A stretch of DNA of 29,041 nucleotides from positions 1-29,041 of the IMG/VR virus record IMGVR_UViG_3300036766_000162; one strand, written 5' to 3'. Source of the stretch: a virus. Position numbers and translations under genes: made by a program. Position 1 is the stretch's first letter; each line of letters begins with the position of its first letter. Below are positions 12,181 through 20,199 of the stretch, one piece after another. The notes beneath the pieces were generated by a model. That model searched no databases and had not been told where the DNA came from. It saw only the letters and a program-made list of their open reading frames with translations.

Positions 12181-14232
12181 ATGCCAGACGCATCACCAGC
12201 CCCAGCCAAAGAGATCGTTACCAACTACCCCGATGGAGCCAAAAGATATCGGCAGTTGAATGGTGGGGCTGACGACTATAACAACGATCAGTCGCCGTAC
12301 AAGACCCTCATTGCTCAGATCCGTGTTGAGTATGAGATTGCTTACCGTGCGCAAGCGTCACGCATCCAGTTGTTACTTAACCGGCTTCGACTTTTCAACA
12401 ATCAGCGTCGGGATCCAGATACCGTAGGTGACAACCTACTGTTTACCATATTTCAATCCGTTCTTTCGGCTTTGTACACCGACAGAATGAGCGTTGAGTT
12501 CGTCGGCCGTTCAGCGGCTCGGGACGACATCGCGGAGTCTCTCAACAACACCGCCAAGTTTGACTACGACGAGATGGGTAAGGCTCAGGTCGACTACACC
12601 TGGGACTGGGACACCCTATTCTTCGGTACAGGATTGGTGGCTATATCTGAGTTTGACCGTGAGCGTATGGTTCCCAAGTTAGACAACTGGGACTATATGT
12701 GTACTCTCCACGATCCCGACGCAATCTCCGTTAACGGTGGTCAGGACGGCAAGGGTGCGGCTCGGTTCTTTGGCCGCGAGATCATGGTTCGTGGTATCGA
12801 TGTCGAGGATATCCCCTCGGTCTTTGACTTCGACCACATGAAGACGACACGACCCAATCGATCTCTCTTTGAACAAGCACGTCAGCAACGAGAGTCCGCG
12901 CAAGGGCTCAACAACCAAATCAAGTACGACGAGAAAGATATGGGAGTCAACGCCCGTAAGCCTCTGTTGGAATGGTTAACGTGGTGGGAACACCCGGATC
13001 TAACCGGGGGAGTTCCGAAGCAGGTACTCGTCTGGGTTGGCAACGATCAGCAAAAGGTTTGCCGATTCAAAGTGTTGGAGCACCCCTACTGGCCCGTCGT
13101 CCATCGCAAACTATTCCCGACGGCCCACCAATGGGACTCGGTCTCCATTCCCGATCTTACTGAAGATAAACAGCGCTTGCGTGCTATTCTCCTGAACCTT
13201 GGTATCAAACAAATGAAGTCTGGGTTGTTCGGGATGTACCTCTACGACAAAAACAAGATCAAAAACAAAGCTGACCTTAACTTTGACTTTGACAAACAAA
13301 TTCCCGTTGACGTTAAGAAAGGCGACAGTCTTGTCAATACTGTTCAGGCAATGCCCCGCGACTACGCCAACCTACAGTTCTTCAACAACATTATGCAGGC
13401 TCTCGATATATCGGCTCAAAGGGCAACATCAACGCCTGAGATGCAGATGGGTGTTCCTACACAAAAGGGAGGAAAGAAAACAGCCACAGAGGTTCAGAAG
13501 ACTGATACCAGCTCAACAATTCACTATTCTCTCTCTACCCGTATCTGGGGTTGGTCGGAAATGGAGTTCTGGGAGCAGTGGTACGGTCTCTATGAGGAGC
13601 ACTTCAAGTCACGAATCGATGAGAAGTTGGTTCGTATCAACACCACCTTTGGGCCGAAGTTCAAGTGGATTATCCGATCGGATATCATCTCAAAGACTAC
13701 GCCCGACGTTGTCATTACCTCAAAACTTGTATCAGATCAGCAGAAAGCGGCCGAAAGGGTTCAGTTACTTAACTTGGGTCAGTTAATTATCGGCTTGCCC
13801 GGCTCCAATATCCGCTACTACACCAAGAAGATGGCGAAGCTTCACGGCTTGTCCTCGGATGAGGTTGATCGTATCATCCCTCCGACGCCCGATGAGCTGA
13901 ATGCGCGCAACGAGAATATCGCCTTGGAGGACAACAAGTTCGTTCCGATCGGCCAGCAAGACAACGATGAAGAACACTTGGAGGAGCACGCTAAGGGATA
14001 CGAGACTCCCGATATGATCGCTCACATTGCCGCTCACCAACATCAACGTGAACTCAAGAAGAGCAACCCCAATCTATTCCCCGGACAGCAACAGAAACAG
14101 CAGGCGGATCAACAGAACCGTGACAGTATGGGCAATACAATGGGTAAGGTTAACAAGAAGAAGCCGAACCAACCGGCCACTCAACCCGGCCAGATGGGTA
14201 TGGCGCCTAGTGTTGGAGCAATGCCCCAATGA
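12181..14232 (+). CDS. portal protein
   Basis: 683 residues, typical for a large phage portal. The N-terminal part (PDTVGDNLLFTIFQSVLSALYTDRM, then ESLNNTAKFDYDEMG and DTLFFGTGLVAISEFD) matches portal clip/wing segments. The middle contains an LRAILLNLGIKQMKSG stem region and a TEVQKTDTSS segment, and the C-terminus is Gln/Asn-rich and flexible. The portal forms the dodecameric channel at one capsid vertex and docks the terminase. Its position after terminase and before scaffold and capsid supports this. Confidence 0.85.
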   Translation: MPDASPAPAKEIVTNYPDGAKRYRQLNGGADDYNNDQSPYKTLIAQIRVEYEIAYRAQASRIQLLLNRLRLFNNQRRDPDTVGDNLLFTIFQSVLSALYTDRMSVEFVGRSAARDDIAESLNNTAKFDYDEMGKAQVDYTWDWDTLFFGTGLVAISEFDRERMVPKLDNWDYMCTLHDPDAISVNGGQDGKGAARFFGREIMVRGIDVEDIPSVFDFDHMKTTRPNRSLFEQARQQRESAQGLNNQIKYDEKDMGVNARKPLLEWLTWWEHPDLTGGVPKQVLVWVGNDQQKVCRFKVLEHPYWPVVHRKLFPTAHQWDSVSIPDLTEDKQRLRAILLNLGIKQMKSGLFGMYLYDKNKIKNKADLNFDFDKQIPVDVKKGDSLVNTVQAMPRDYANLQFFNNIMQALDISAQRATSTPEMQMGVPTQKGGKKTATEVQKTDTSSTIHYSLSTRIWGWSEMEFWEQWYGLYEEHFKSRIDEKLVRINTTFGPKFKWIIRSDIISKTTPDVVITSKLVSDQQKAAERVQLLNLGQLIIGLPGSNIRYYTKKMAKLHGLSSDEVDRIIPPTPDELNARNENIALEDNKFVPIGQQDNDEEHLEEHAKGYETPDMIAHIAAHQHQRELKKSNPNLFPGQQQKQQADQQNRDSMGNTMGKVNKKKPNQPATQPGQMGMAPSVGAMPQ

Positions 14233-14591
14233 GCAAACACAAATCTGAACGGAATAACCGTAAGATAAAAACACCAAAGACAAAGAACAGCCTCGCACTC
14301 GCCGACGTGTTGGATACCCCTGACAAAGTTAAGGCCGCGTTGACGATCCTGATGAACGGTAAGGACTCGGACTTTTGGAAACTGATACTTCGCAACCTCG
14401 ACTACAACATCCAGACAATTGAAGAAGAGATACTGGAGAATGACGATCTGACGTTTGAGAAGCGTGAGGAGTTACGCTGGCGCCGTTATTACCAAGTAGA
14501 GTTGAGGAATACCCCTGACAATCTTATCGCTCAATGGACTCCAAAGACTGCTGAGGGCAGTAAACTTGAAGACCTTGACCCTTATGATTAG
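14229..14591 (+). CDS. hypothetical protein of the head block
   Basis: 120 residues, four-base overlap with the portal stop. It has a basic N-terminus, then helical charged segments (FWKLILRNLDYNIQTIEEEILENDDLTFEKREELRWRR split by short turns). Similar helical proteins sit beside portal genes in other phages, but no function is known. Its last codons include the -35 of the next promoter. Confidence 0.6.
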   Translation: MSKHKSERNNRKIKTPKTKNSLALADVLDTPDKVKAALTILMNGKDSDFWKLILRNLDYNIQTIEEEILENDDLTFEKREELRWRRYYQVELRNTPDNLIAQWTPKTAEGSKLEDLDPYD

Positions 14592-14603
14592 AAGTAGTAT
14601 TGT
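14575..14603 (+). promoter_or_regulatory. sigma70-like promoter, leaderless start
   Basis: TTGACC at 14575-14580, a 17-base spacer and TATTGT at 14598-14603; ATG follows after exactly six bases at 14610. Confidence 0.65.
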
Positions 14604-14609
14604 ACCGAT

Positions 14610-15161
14610 ATGGCAGAGGAGAAAACTCCAGCACAAGATTTAGTTGACGGTCTATTTGGCGATCCGCCAGCAGAACCAGTTACCCCACTGGAAACTCCTC
14701 CCGCCGTTCCCCCAATTGCGCCTCCTGCGACTCCACCCGAAACTCCTCCTTTAAACGAAGACTCTATTGTGACCAAAGTTGTCGCACAGCTTAAGCCGAT
14801 GCTGGCTAATACTGAGGGCTCTATCTACCGTCAACAGGCGCTCACCGCTTGGTACAACTCTCCCGATGGCCAGATGTTCGTTCCCTATAAGGAGTTCATC
14901 GATAAAGCCGCCAGAGACCCCCGATTTGCCGGACTTGATGTTGCTCAATTGCCAGCCGCTATCCTAAAGCCTGCCGCATACAATAAACTCCTAATGGATG
15001 CCAAAGAAGCCGCTGACAAAGCCGCCAAGGATGGAAAGATGGGCGGAGGTTCCAGTGCTCGTCCCGCCGATGATAATGAACCCCCCATCGACTACAAAAA
15101 TATGCCACGCGATGAGTTTAAGAAGACTGTCGATGCAAACAGAGCCGCCGGTAGACGCTGA
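14610..15161 (+). CDS. scaffold-like protein
   Basis: 183 residues directly before the capsid gene, where scaffolding proteins usually sit. The N-terminus is Pro/Thr-rich and disordered (several TPPxxPP runs in 25-47), then a helical part (SIVTKVVAQLKPML, KEAADKAAKDGK) and a charged C-terminal end (DEFKKTVDANRAAGRR) that could bind capsid. The composition fits phage scaffolds. It shows no protease motif. Own leaderless promoter. Confidence 0.6.
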   Translation: MAEEKTPAQDLVDGLFGDPPAEPVTPLETPPAVPPIAPPATPPETPPLNEDSIVTKVVAQLKPMLANTEGSIYRQQALTAWYNSPDGQMFVPYKEFIDKAARDPRFAGLDVAQLPAAILKPAAYNKLLMDAKEAADKAAKDGKMGGGSSARPADDNEPPIDYKNMPRDEFKKTVDANRAAGRR

Positions 15162-15166
15162 CCCTA

Positions 15167-15195
15167 TTGACAAGAGTATTTAGAACCTCTATTCT
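15167..15195 (+). promoter_or_regulatory. sigma70-like promoter for the major capsid gene
   Basis: TTGACA at 15167-15172, a 17-base spacer and TATTCT at 15190-15195. The expected start is near 15202, giving a leader of about 80 bases, the longest here, which includes two hairpins. Confidence 0.75.
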
Positions 15196-15224
15196 CAAAC
15201 TAGTTAGACATAAGTGAAAACACT

Positions 15225-15261
15225 GTGTCCCCTCAGATCAGTCTGTGGCGGACACTTTTTT
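15225..15261 (+). terminator. intrinsic-terminator-like hairpin in the capsid leader
   Basis: GTGTCC (15225-15230) pairs with GGACAC (15250-15255), extended inside by CC/GG and CAGA (15234-15237)/TCTG (15242-15245) around TCAG, and is followed at once by six T (15256-15261). A smaller AGTG/CACT hairpin (15213-15224) precedes it. It lies between the capsid promoter and the capsid ATG (15283), so it could stop read-through from upstream, attenuate capsid transcription, or stabilise the mRNA 5' end. Confidence 0.65.
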
Positions 15262-15282
15262 ATTATCAACTAGAACCAAAAA

Positions 15283-16248
15283 ATGAACACAGGTACAGGT
15301 CAAGTTACAAACGCCGTTAACAACTACTACGACAGATTACTTCTGGAGCGAGCAGTTCCCTCTTTTATCCAAAACCGCTACGCTGACATCCGTGACATCC
15401 CCCAGGGAAACACGAACATAATTAAATTCCGACGCTACACCAATTTAGTCGCCAAGACGACTCCTCTAGTTGAGGGCGTCACTCCTCTTGGTTCCCAGCT
15501 TGCTATCACTGACCTCACGGCCACTGTCCAGCAATATGGTGACTACGTCACTCTCACTGACTTCTTGGAGATGACGACCCAAGATCCAGTCTTGAATGAG
15601 ACTGCCGAACTTCAGGGTGACCAAGTTGGCGACACTCTTGACCAACTTACCCGAGACGTACTAGCTGGTGGAACCAACCAATACTTCCAATCCCCCGCAA
15701 CTTCTCCCGGCACGGTCACTTCCGCTATGAAGCCGGTTATCGCAGACTTCAAAAACATTGTTAAGATTCTAAAAGAGAACCAAGCCAAGAGAATCACCGA
15801 GATGCTCGACCCCTCCACTGGCCTCGCCACTCAGGGTATCATGCCCGCCTACATCGGCTTCGTTCACACGGACACGACCCGCGACCTCAAAGACACGGCT
15901 GGGTTCTTCCAGATTGCTTCCTACCCCCGCCCAGAGCAGATTATGCCCGATGAAGTTGGAGCAATGGACGAAGTTCGTCTGATCGAATCTAGCAACTGTA
16001 AGATCCTCGCAGGTGTCGGTGTCGGCGGAATCGATGTCTATCTCACCGTAGTCATCGCCAAGCACGCCTACGCCATCACCCGGATCTCTGGCGAAGCACT
16101 CCATATGATTATTAAGCCTCTAGGTAGTGCCGGCACCGCTGACCCTATCGACCAGCGCTCCACCTCTGGTTGGAAAGCAACTCACGTCACCGTTCGTCTT
16201 AACGAAAGCTGGATGATCGGGTTCTACCACGCTACGTCGAGCTCTTAA
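15283..16248 (+). CDS. major capsid protein, N4-gp56 family
   Basis: 321 residues. The N-terminal layout (YYDRLLLERAVPSFIQNR, IPQGNTNIIKFRRY, LVEGVTPLGSQLAITDLTA, QYGDYVTLTDFLEMT, LNETAELQGDQVGDTLDQL) is the signature of N4-gp56-type capsid proteins with an HK97-like fold. It assembles the icosahedral head. Length is on the short side for the family, whose members are often 350-400 residues. The upstream leader has a terminator-like hairpin, and the start has an A-rich stretch instead of a Shine-Dalgarno. Confidence 0.9.
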   Translation: MNTGTGQVTNAVNNYYDRLLLERAVPSFIQNRYADIRDIPQGNTNIIKFRRYTNLVAKTTPLVEGVTPLGSQLAITDLTATVQQYGDYVTLTDFLEMTTQDPVLNETAELQGDQVGDTLDQLTRDVLAGGTNQYFQSPATSPGTVTSAMKPVIADFKNIVKILKENQAKRITEMLDPSTGLATQGIMPAYIGFVHTDTTRDLKDTAGFFQIASYPRPEQIMPDEVGAMDEVRLIESSNCKILAGVGVGGIDVYLTVVIAKHAYAITRISGEALHMIIKPLGSAGTADPIDQRSTSGWKATHVTVRLNESWMIGFYHATSSS

Positions 16249-16281
16249 TAATAATTAGTAATAAACTAAAGAAAACAACAT

Positions 16282-16611
16282 ATGAGCGTAACCATTAAAG
16301 CCGTACAATATGACGCACTTCGCGGCAACCACCTAGAAGTCGGTCAGTTCACACTGATCCCAGCAGACTTCTTCCCAGTTATCTCCGCCGGAACCGAAGT
16401 CGAGCTCTCAGTCGATGGATTGGTTTGCCAACCCGGTGATCAACTGTTCGTAAGTCCGATTGACCTAACCGCAGGCCTGGTCTGTAAGGACGCAGACGTG
16501 GATGGAGTCAATAGTGCTGATGTCACTCTGATTAACGTCAGTACTAGCAATATAACTGACTCGACCGAGACGGCATACGACTACCAGCTCTACCACTACA
16601 CGACACCGTAA
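16282..16611 (+). CDS. capsid-adjacent beta protein, paralogue A (possible decoration protein)
   Basis: 109 residues, clearly homologous to the next gene: both begin MSVTIK-VQYDALRG-HLEVG-FTLIPAD and end in SNITDSTE-x(4)-Y-L-HY-TP. The alternating polar/hydrophobic sequence suggests a beta sandwich. The position right after the capsid gene suits a head decoration or capsid-stabilising protein; that role is inferred from position. It is preceded by an A-rich 33-base gap without a promoter. Confidence 0.65.
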   Translation: MSVTIKAVQYDALRGNHLEVGQFTLIPADFFPVISAGTEVELSVDGLVCQPGDQLFVSPIDLTAGLVCKDADVDGVNSADVTLINVSTSNITDSTETAYDYQLYHYTTP

Positions 16612-16612
16612 T

Positions 16613-16945
16613 ATGAGCGTAACAATCAAGTCCGTCCAATACGACGCCCTCCGTGGGAGTCACCTAGAGGTCGGTAGATTTACCCTAATCCCCGCAGATC
16701 AAGAGGTAGTTATCAGTGCTGGCACCGAAGTAGGGTTTACGACACAAATTCCCACCGCAGTGGGAGATCAAATCTTCGTTATTCCGACAGATCTGTTCGC
16801 AGGTTTAGTTTTAAAGGCGGCTGACGCCAATGCTGACCCTGGAAACTTTGTCGATATCGTTCTGGCCAACATTACGAATAGCAATATAACTGACTCGACC
16901 GAGGAAGAGTTTAACTACCTACTTTTCCACTACAACACTCCGTAA
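16613..16945 (+). CDS. capsid-adjacent beta protein, paralogue B
   Basis: 110 residues, tandem duplicate of the preceding gene, one base after its stop. Conserved N- and C-terminal blocks flank a diverged middle (residues about 35-85). At DNA level most codons differ at third positions, yet a 25-base block is identical in both (16545-16569 and 16879-16903). Role as for paralogue A. Confidence 0.65.
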   Translation: MSVTIKSVQYDALRGSHLEVGRFTLIPADQEVVISAGTEVGFTTQIPTAVGDQIFVIPTDLFAGLVLKAADANADPGNFVDIVLANITNSNITDSTEEEFNYLLFHYNTP

Positions 16946-16974
16946 TTGACAGACTGGCTTGGTGCTGTTAATCT
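16946..16974 (+). promoter_or_regulatory. sigma70-like promoter, leaderless start
   Basis: TTGACA at 16946-16951, a 17-base spacer and TAATCT at 16969-16974; ATG follows after exactly six bases at 16981. Confidence 0.75.
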
Positions 16975-16980
16975 ACCTCT

Positions 16981-17466
16981 ATGGCAAACCGAATAACGGA
17001 AGCTGATTTGAAGTCTGGTACTGACTTGGTTATGAAAGACGGAGTACCGACAGACGTTGAAACGAAATTACCCCAAGTTACTGACAAAGAGTTTAAGGAA
17101 ATTCAGACCAAAAAGGAGACTGATGTCGCAACGGTTACGATGAATGATCGGGATAAGGACTTTGCGTGGCATCGACAACACACCTTTGACATCATTAGTG
17201 CTCAACCAAGAGAGCCCATCTTGGTTCCTTTCAACACTGGCGAAGATCAAAACAACCGAGGCAACTGGTATCAGTTCTTCGGAATCAACGGAGCCTATTG
17301 GATGGTTCGTAAGGGACAGATCGTCTACGTTCCCCAGCGTATCGCCGAGATGTGGCGTGAGTCACAGGTAAAGGGAGTAACGGAGACAGATATGCTTTTG
17401 AGTAATCTCGGTAACAAAATTGACCCGGTCACTGGTGGTAAGAAAAACTCCGCAGTTCTTTCGTAG
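16981..17466 (+). CDS. hypothetical virion-block protein
   Basis: 161 residues. It has a charged, probably flexible first third (to about 55), then a compact part with PILVPFNTGEDQNN, WYQFFGINGAYWMVRKGQIVYVPQRIAEMW (about 80-128). The RKGQIVYVPQ-IAE motif recurs in small phage proteins encoded next to capsid genes; its function is unknown, possibly a minor head protein. Own leaderless promoter. Confidence 0.6.
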   Translation: MANRITEADLKSGTDLVMKDGVPTDVETKLPQVTDKEFKEIQTKKETDVATVTMNDRDKDFAWHRQHTFDIISAQPREPILVPFNTGEDQNNRGNWYQFFGINGAYWMVRKGQIVYVPQRIAEMWRESQVKGVTETDMLLSNLGNKIDPVTGGKKNSAVLS

Positions 17467-17471
17467 TGTAG

Positions 17472-17477
17472 TACACT
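17472..17477 (+). promoter_or_regulatory. -10 hexamer, leaderless start
   Basis: TACACT at 17472-17477 ends exactly six bases before ATG 17484. The -35 position (17449-17454, TCCGCA) is poor, so the promoter is likely weak or activator-dependent. Confidence 0.45.
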
Positions 17478-17483
17478 AGAACT

Positions 17484-18305
17484 ATGACCAATGCCCAATT
17501 TGCCTCATATTGTAGGCTTAAAACCAAGACCAACTCCACTACTTTTACTGATGCCAATCTCCAGCTTCTCACCAACATCTACAAGGATGAAATCGCCGGG
17601 AAATTAGTTGATATCGTAGACGAGGATTATTTTGGTGTACCGCAGTTTACCGACCTCGTTAATGGTCAACGTGAGTATCCACTTCCCGGTGACTTGCCCG
17701 GCAAATTCAAAAAGGTTGAGGCAGTGTTGGATCCGACGTTTCTTGATAATCAAGGAAACCCTGTATGGGTAGATTTAAGAAAGTTTGATTTGACACAACT
17801 CTCGGCCTTGTCTCAAAACCTAGTCGTTGGCGATCCTGATCAGGGTACGAGCTTTAGCGTTTCTCCGACAACCAATGAGGATAATATCCAGCAACTATTT
17901 GGCAACCGTCAGGGTTCAGCCGCCTTTATGGTATTCCGCAACTCTCTCTGGATATTCTCCGGCGCTCTCACAGGATTTGTCGCCAATAATCAGTATCTTA
18001 AGCTCTGGGGTTACGAATGGCCGGCCGACGTCAACAACTTCGCTCTCACTACTGATTTATCTACAGATCCCAACCCTACATCTGCCGGTATGCCTCGGCA
18101 GGTTCACCTCCCTTGGGCTGACAGAGTGGTCTTAGCTTGGAAGCAAACCTCGGACAAGAATTATCAGCCGGACGACTACGAAGCGGCTACCGAAACTCGC
18201 CTCCACGATGCCATTATGTCACTCATTCCCGTTGATAAGGCTGAGTCTTATACCTCTACCCAGCCAATGGGAGGACAGCTCTGGAATAACGGTTACAATC
18301 TGTAA
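17484..18305 (+). CDS. head-tail adaptor / neck protein-like
   Basis: 273 residues. The start with helical segments (DANLQLLTNIYKDEIAGKLVD) followed by YFGVPQFTDLVNGQREYPLPGDLPGKFKKVEAV is a familiar phage pattern of proteins that lie between capsid and tail genes and act as head-tail connectors. The C-terminal part contains VHLPWADRVVLAWKQTSDKNY and a last helix. The connector role comes from pattern and position; there is no single diagnostic residue. The last codons and stop form part of a 6-bp dyad (18291-18307). Confidence 0.6.
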   Translation: MTNAQFASYCRLKTKTNSTTFTDANLQLLTNIYKDEIAGKLVDIVDEDYFGVPQFTDLVNGQREYPLPGDLPGKFKKVEAVLDPTFLDNQGNPVWVDLRKFDLTQLSALSQNLVVGDPDQGTSFSVSPTTNEDNIQQLFGNRQGSAAFMVFRNSLWIFSGALTGFVANNQYLKLWGYEWPADVNNFALTTDLSTDPNPTSAGMPRQVHLPWADRVVLAWKQTSDKNYQPDDYEAATETRLHDAIMSLIPVDKAESYTSTQPMGGQLWNNGYNL

Positions 18306-18307
18306 CC
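18291..18307. repeat. 6-bp inverted repeat next to a promoter
   Basis: GGTTAC (18291-18296) and GTAACC (18302-18307) separated by AATCT. It ends two bases before the -35 at 18310. Just inside the promoter, TTGACAATT occurs twice, 11 bases apart (18310, 18321). Either could be a regulator site. Confidence 0.5.
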
Positions 18308-18309
18308 AG

Positions 18310-18338
18310 TTGACAATTGGTTGACAATTACTTATCCT
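18310..18338 (+). promoter_or_regulatory. sigma70-like promoter, leaderless GTG start
   Basis: TTGACA at 18310-18315, a 17-base spacer and TATCCT at 18333-18338; after exactly six bases comes a GTG (18345). This spacing argues for GTG 18345, not the TTG at 18321, as the start of the glycosyltransferase. Confidence 0.65.
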
Positions 18339-18344
18339 GCGGGG

Positions 18345-19454
18345 GTGAACGAAACCGAAAACGGTAAGACACTTAAGTTTACTTTCTACTCTGGTGAGAC
18401 GTTTGAGCCTTGGGACTTCCACAACCCTTTGGAGGTCGGTATTGGCGGTTCTGAGACGGCACAGGTCGAGATGGCGATCCGATTGGCACAGAGGGGCTAT
18501 GACGTCGTTTCCTACTCACCTAAGCCAACACACGAGGACGAGTTGTTCAGGGGAGTCTTATGGAAATCAAACGAGAGGGTCAACTACATCCGAGAGGGTG
18601 TCTGGGTGATCTCACGAGCCGCTACGGTGACTGACCACTTCCCAAAATCGCACCCCAAACAAAAATTATGGCTCGTCTGTCAAGATATTGATTACCATAG
18701 AGCCACCAAGAAGCAATTGGAGGCGTTTGACAGGGTCTTTCCTCTTTGTACCGCCCAACTTAAGCATTTCAAAAACATTTGTCCCTACCTAAAGGATCGT
18801 CTGACTGTCAGTTCAAATGGTATCAGAACGGATTATATTAACTCAATCAAGGAGATAGAGCGCAATCCTTTCCGACTTATGTTCGCTTCGTCTCCCGATC
18901 GAGGGCTTCTACCTTTACTTAAGATATTTAAGAAAGCGAAAGAGAGGATACCTCAACTTGAACTCCACGTTTTCTACGGTTTCAACAACATAAACAAGAT
19001 AATTGGCAGTGACACCGTGCCTCTGGGAATGGAACAGGTGACCAAGAGAGATATTCTTCAATGGATGAAGCAACCCGGGGTTACTGATCACGGACGGATT
19101 GGTCAGGGTGACCTTTACATTGAGTGGCTTAAGTCTGGTGTCTGGTGTCACCCATCAGCGGTTTTCCCCGAGACAAGTTGTATTACCTCAATGGACGCCC
19201 AAGCGTGTGGCGCTATCCCCATCACGGCGCCCCTGTGGGCTTTGGTAGACAATGTGAAGTACGGTTACTTGCTGGACGTGCTCCCCTTAACCGATCCTGT
19301 GGCCCGCCTAGACTATGTTGACGCCTTGGTTGACCTACTTGTTAAACGTGACTCTCAAGAGGTTGAGGCAATACGTGCGAAAATGCGGGAATACGCACTT
19401 ACCCGATTTGATTGGGAGAGGGTGGTTGATCAGTATTTAGAACTCGCAAAATGA
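18345..19454 (+). CDS. family 4-like (GT-B) glycosyltransferase
   Basis: 369 residues from GTG 18345. The N-terminal domain has VGIGGSETAQVEMAIRLAQRGYDV, the GG turn of GT-B enzymes. The C-terminal domain has a LMFASSPDRGL segment, HGRIGQGDLYIEWLKSGVWCHPS and then FPETSCITSMDAQACGAIPIT, the donor-binding E-x(7)-E-like region of GT4. It would transfer a sugar from a nucleotide donor to a phage or host acceptor. It overlaps the next gene, also a glycosyltransferase, by four bases. Confidence 0.8.
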   Translation: MNETENGKTLKFTFYSGETFEPWDFHNPLEVGIGGSETAQVEMAIRLAQRGYDVVSYSPKPTHEDELFRGVLWKSNERVNYIREGVWVISRAATVTDHFPKSHPKQKLWLVCQDIDYHRATKKQLEAFDRVFPLCTAQLKHFKNICPYLKDRLTVSSNGIRTDYINSIKEIERNPFRLMFASSPDRGLLPLLKIFKKAKERIPQLELHVFYGFNNINKIIGSDTVPLGMEQVTKRDILQWMKQPGVTDHGRIGQGDLYIEWLKSGVWCHPSAVFPETSCITSMDAQACGAIPITAPLWALVDNVKYGYLLDVLPLTDPVARLDYVDALVDLLVKRDSQEVEAIRAKMREYALTRFDWERVVDQYLELAK

Positions 19455-20143
19455 CAGATCTAGTCCAACCCAAAACCGCAGGGACGATCTGCTACTTCTC
19501 TTGGCCGATGAATTACAACGCTTTCACTCAATCGTGGGGGAAAATGATCGAGTACAATGCCCGCGTCAACTTCGGTGGCCGAGTTAACTACACCTCAATT
19601 CAGTCCTCAAGTATCTCTTACGCCCGGAATGTGGCCGCACAGAACATGAAAGGAGACTGGATCCTAATGCTCGACTGCGACGCACAGTTTGACCCCGATA
19701 TTGCCGAGAGAATGGTTAGAATAATGGAGGAATACAACACCGCCGTTCTTACTGGCGTTTACCTATACAAAAAGGAGCCTCACTACCCGGTTCTTTACAC
19801 CTACAATAAAATACACGGCAAGTTTGAGGTCTGCGCTGGCTGGCAGTCTGATGGAAAGGCTAAGATATTCAAAATAGACGGCGCCGGGGCCGGTTGTCTG
19901 TTAATCAAGCGAATAACCCTCTCCTACATCGCCCAGGAGCTTCACGAGAAGCCTTTTGACATCATTTCACCTCTCGGAGAGGATATGTCGTTCTTCGATC
20001 GCCTGCGTCGGCTCAAGGTTGACTCTTGGTGTGATCCGTCTGTCGTTGTCGAACACCTAACGCTCAAACCACTCGTTCCCGGCCTTGACTACAACACCAA
20101 TCCGTCTTTTGAGGGGTTTGGAATACACACTAAGGGACTTTGA
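19451..20143 (+). CDS. GT-A glycosyltransferase
   Basis: 230 residues, four-base overlap with the GT4 gene. SISYARNVAAQNMKGDWILMLDCDAQF (about 53-79) contains the conserved SRN-like segment and the DxD (Asp-Cys-Asp) of GT-A enzymes. A GAGAGCLLIKR segment (about 145-155) and EDMSFFDRLRRL (about 177-188) match the later acceptor and catalytic loop (ED) of GT2 proteins. It probably works with the upstream enzyme to build a short glycan. This is the last gene before a new promoter. Confidence 0.8.
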   Translation: MTDLVQPKTAGTICYFSWPMNYNAFTQSWGKMIEYNARVNFGGRVNYTSIQSSSISYARNVAAQNMKGDWILMLDCDAQFDPDIAERMVRIMEEYNTAVLTGVYLYKKEPHYPVLYTYNKIHGKFEVCAGWQSDGKAKIFKIDGAGAGCLLIKRITLSYIAQELHEKPFDIISPLGEDMSFFDRLRRLKVDSWCDPSVVVEHLTLKPLVPGLDYNTNPSFEGFGIHTKGL

Positions 20144-20172
20144 TTGACAACGCATACTAGAGATGTAATACT
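20144..20172 (+). promoter_or_regulatory. sigma70-like promoter
   Basis: TTGACA at 20144-20149 and AATACT at 20167-20172 (17-base spacer) or TAATAC at 20166-20171 (16). A leader of about 22 bases to ATG 20200 contains an 8-bp hairpin (20172-20179 with 20189-20196). Confidence 0.6.
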
Positions 20173-20199
20173 TTTGGTAGTTATCAGTTACCGAAAAAT

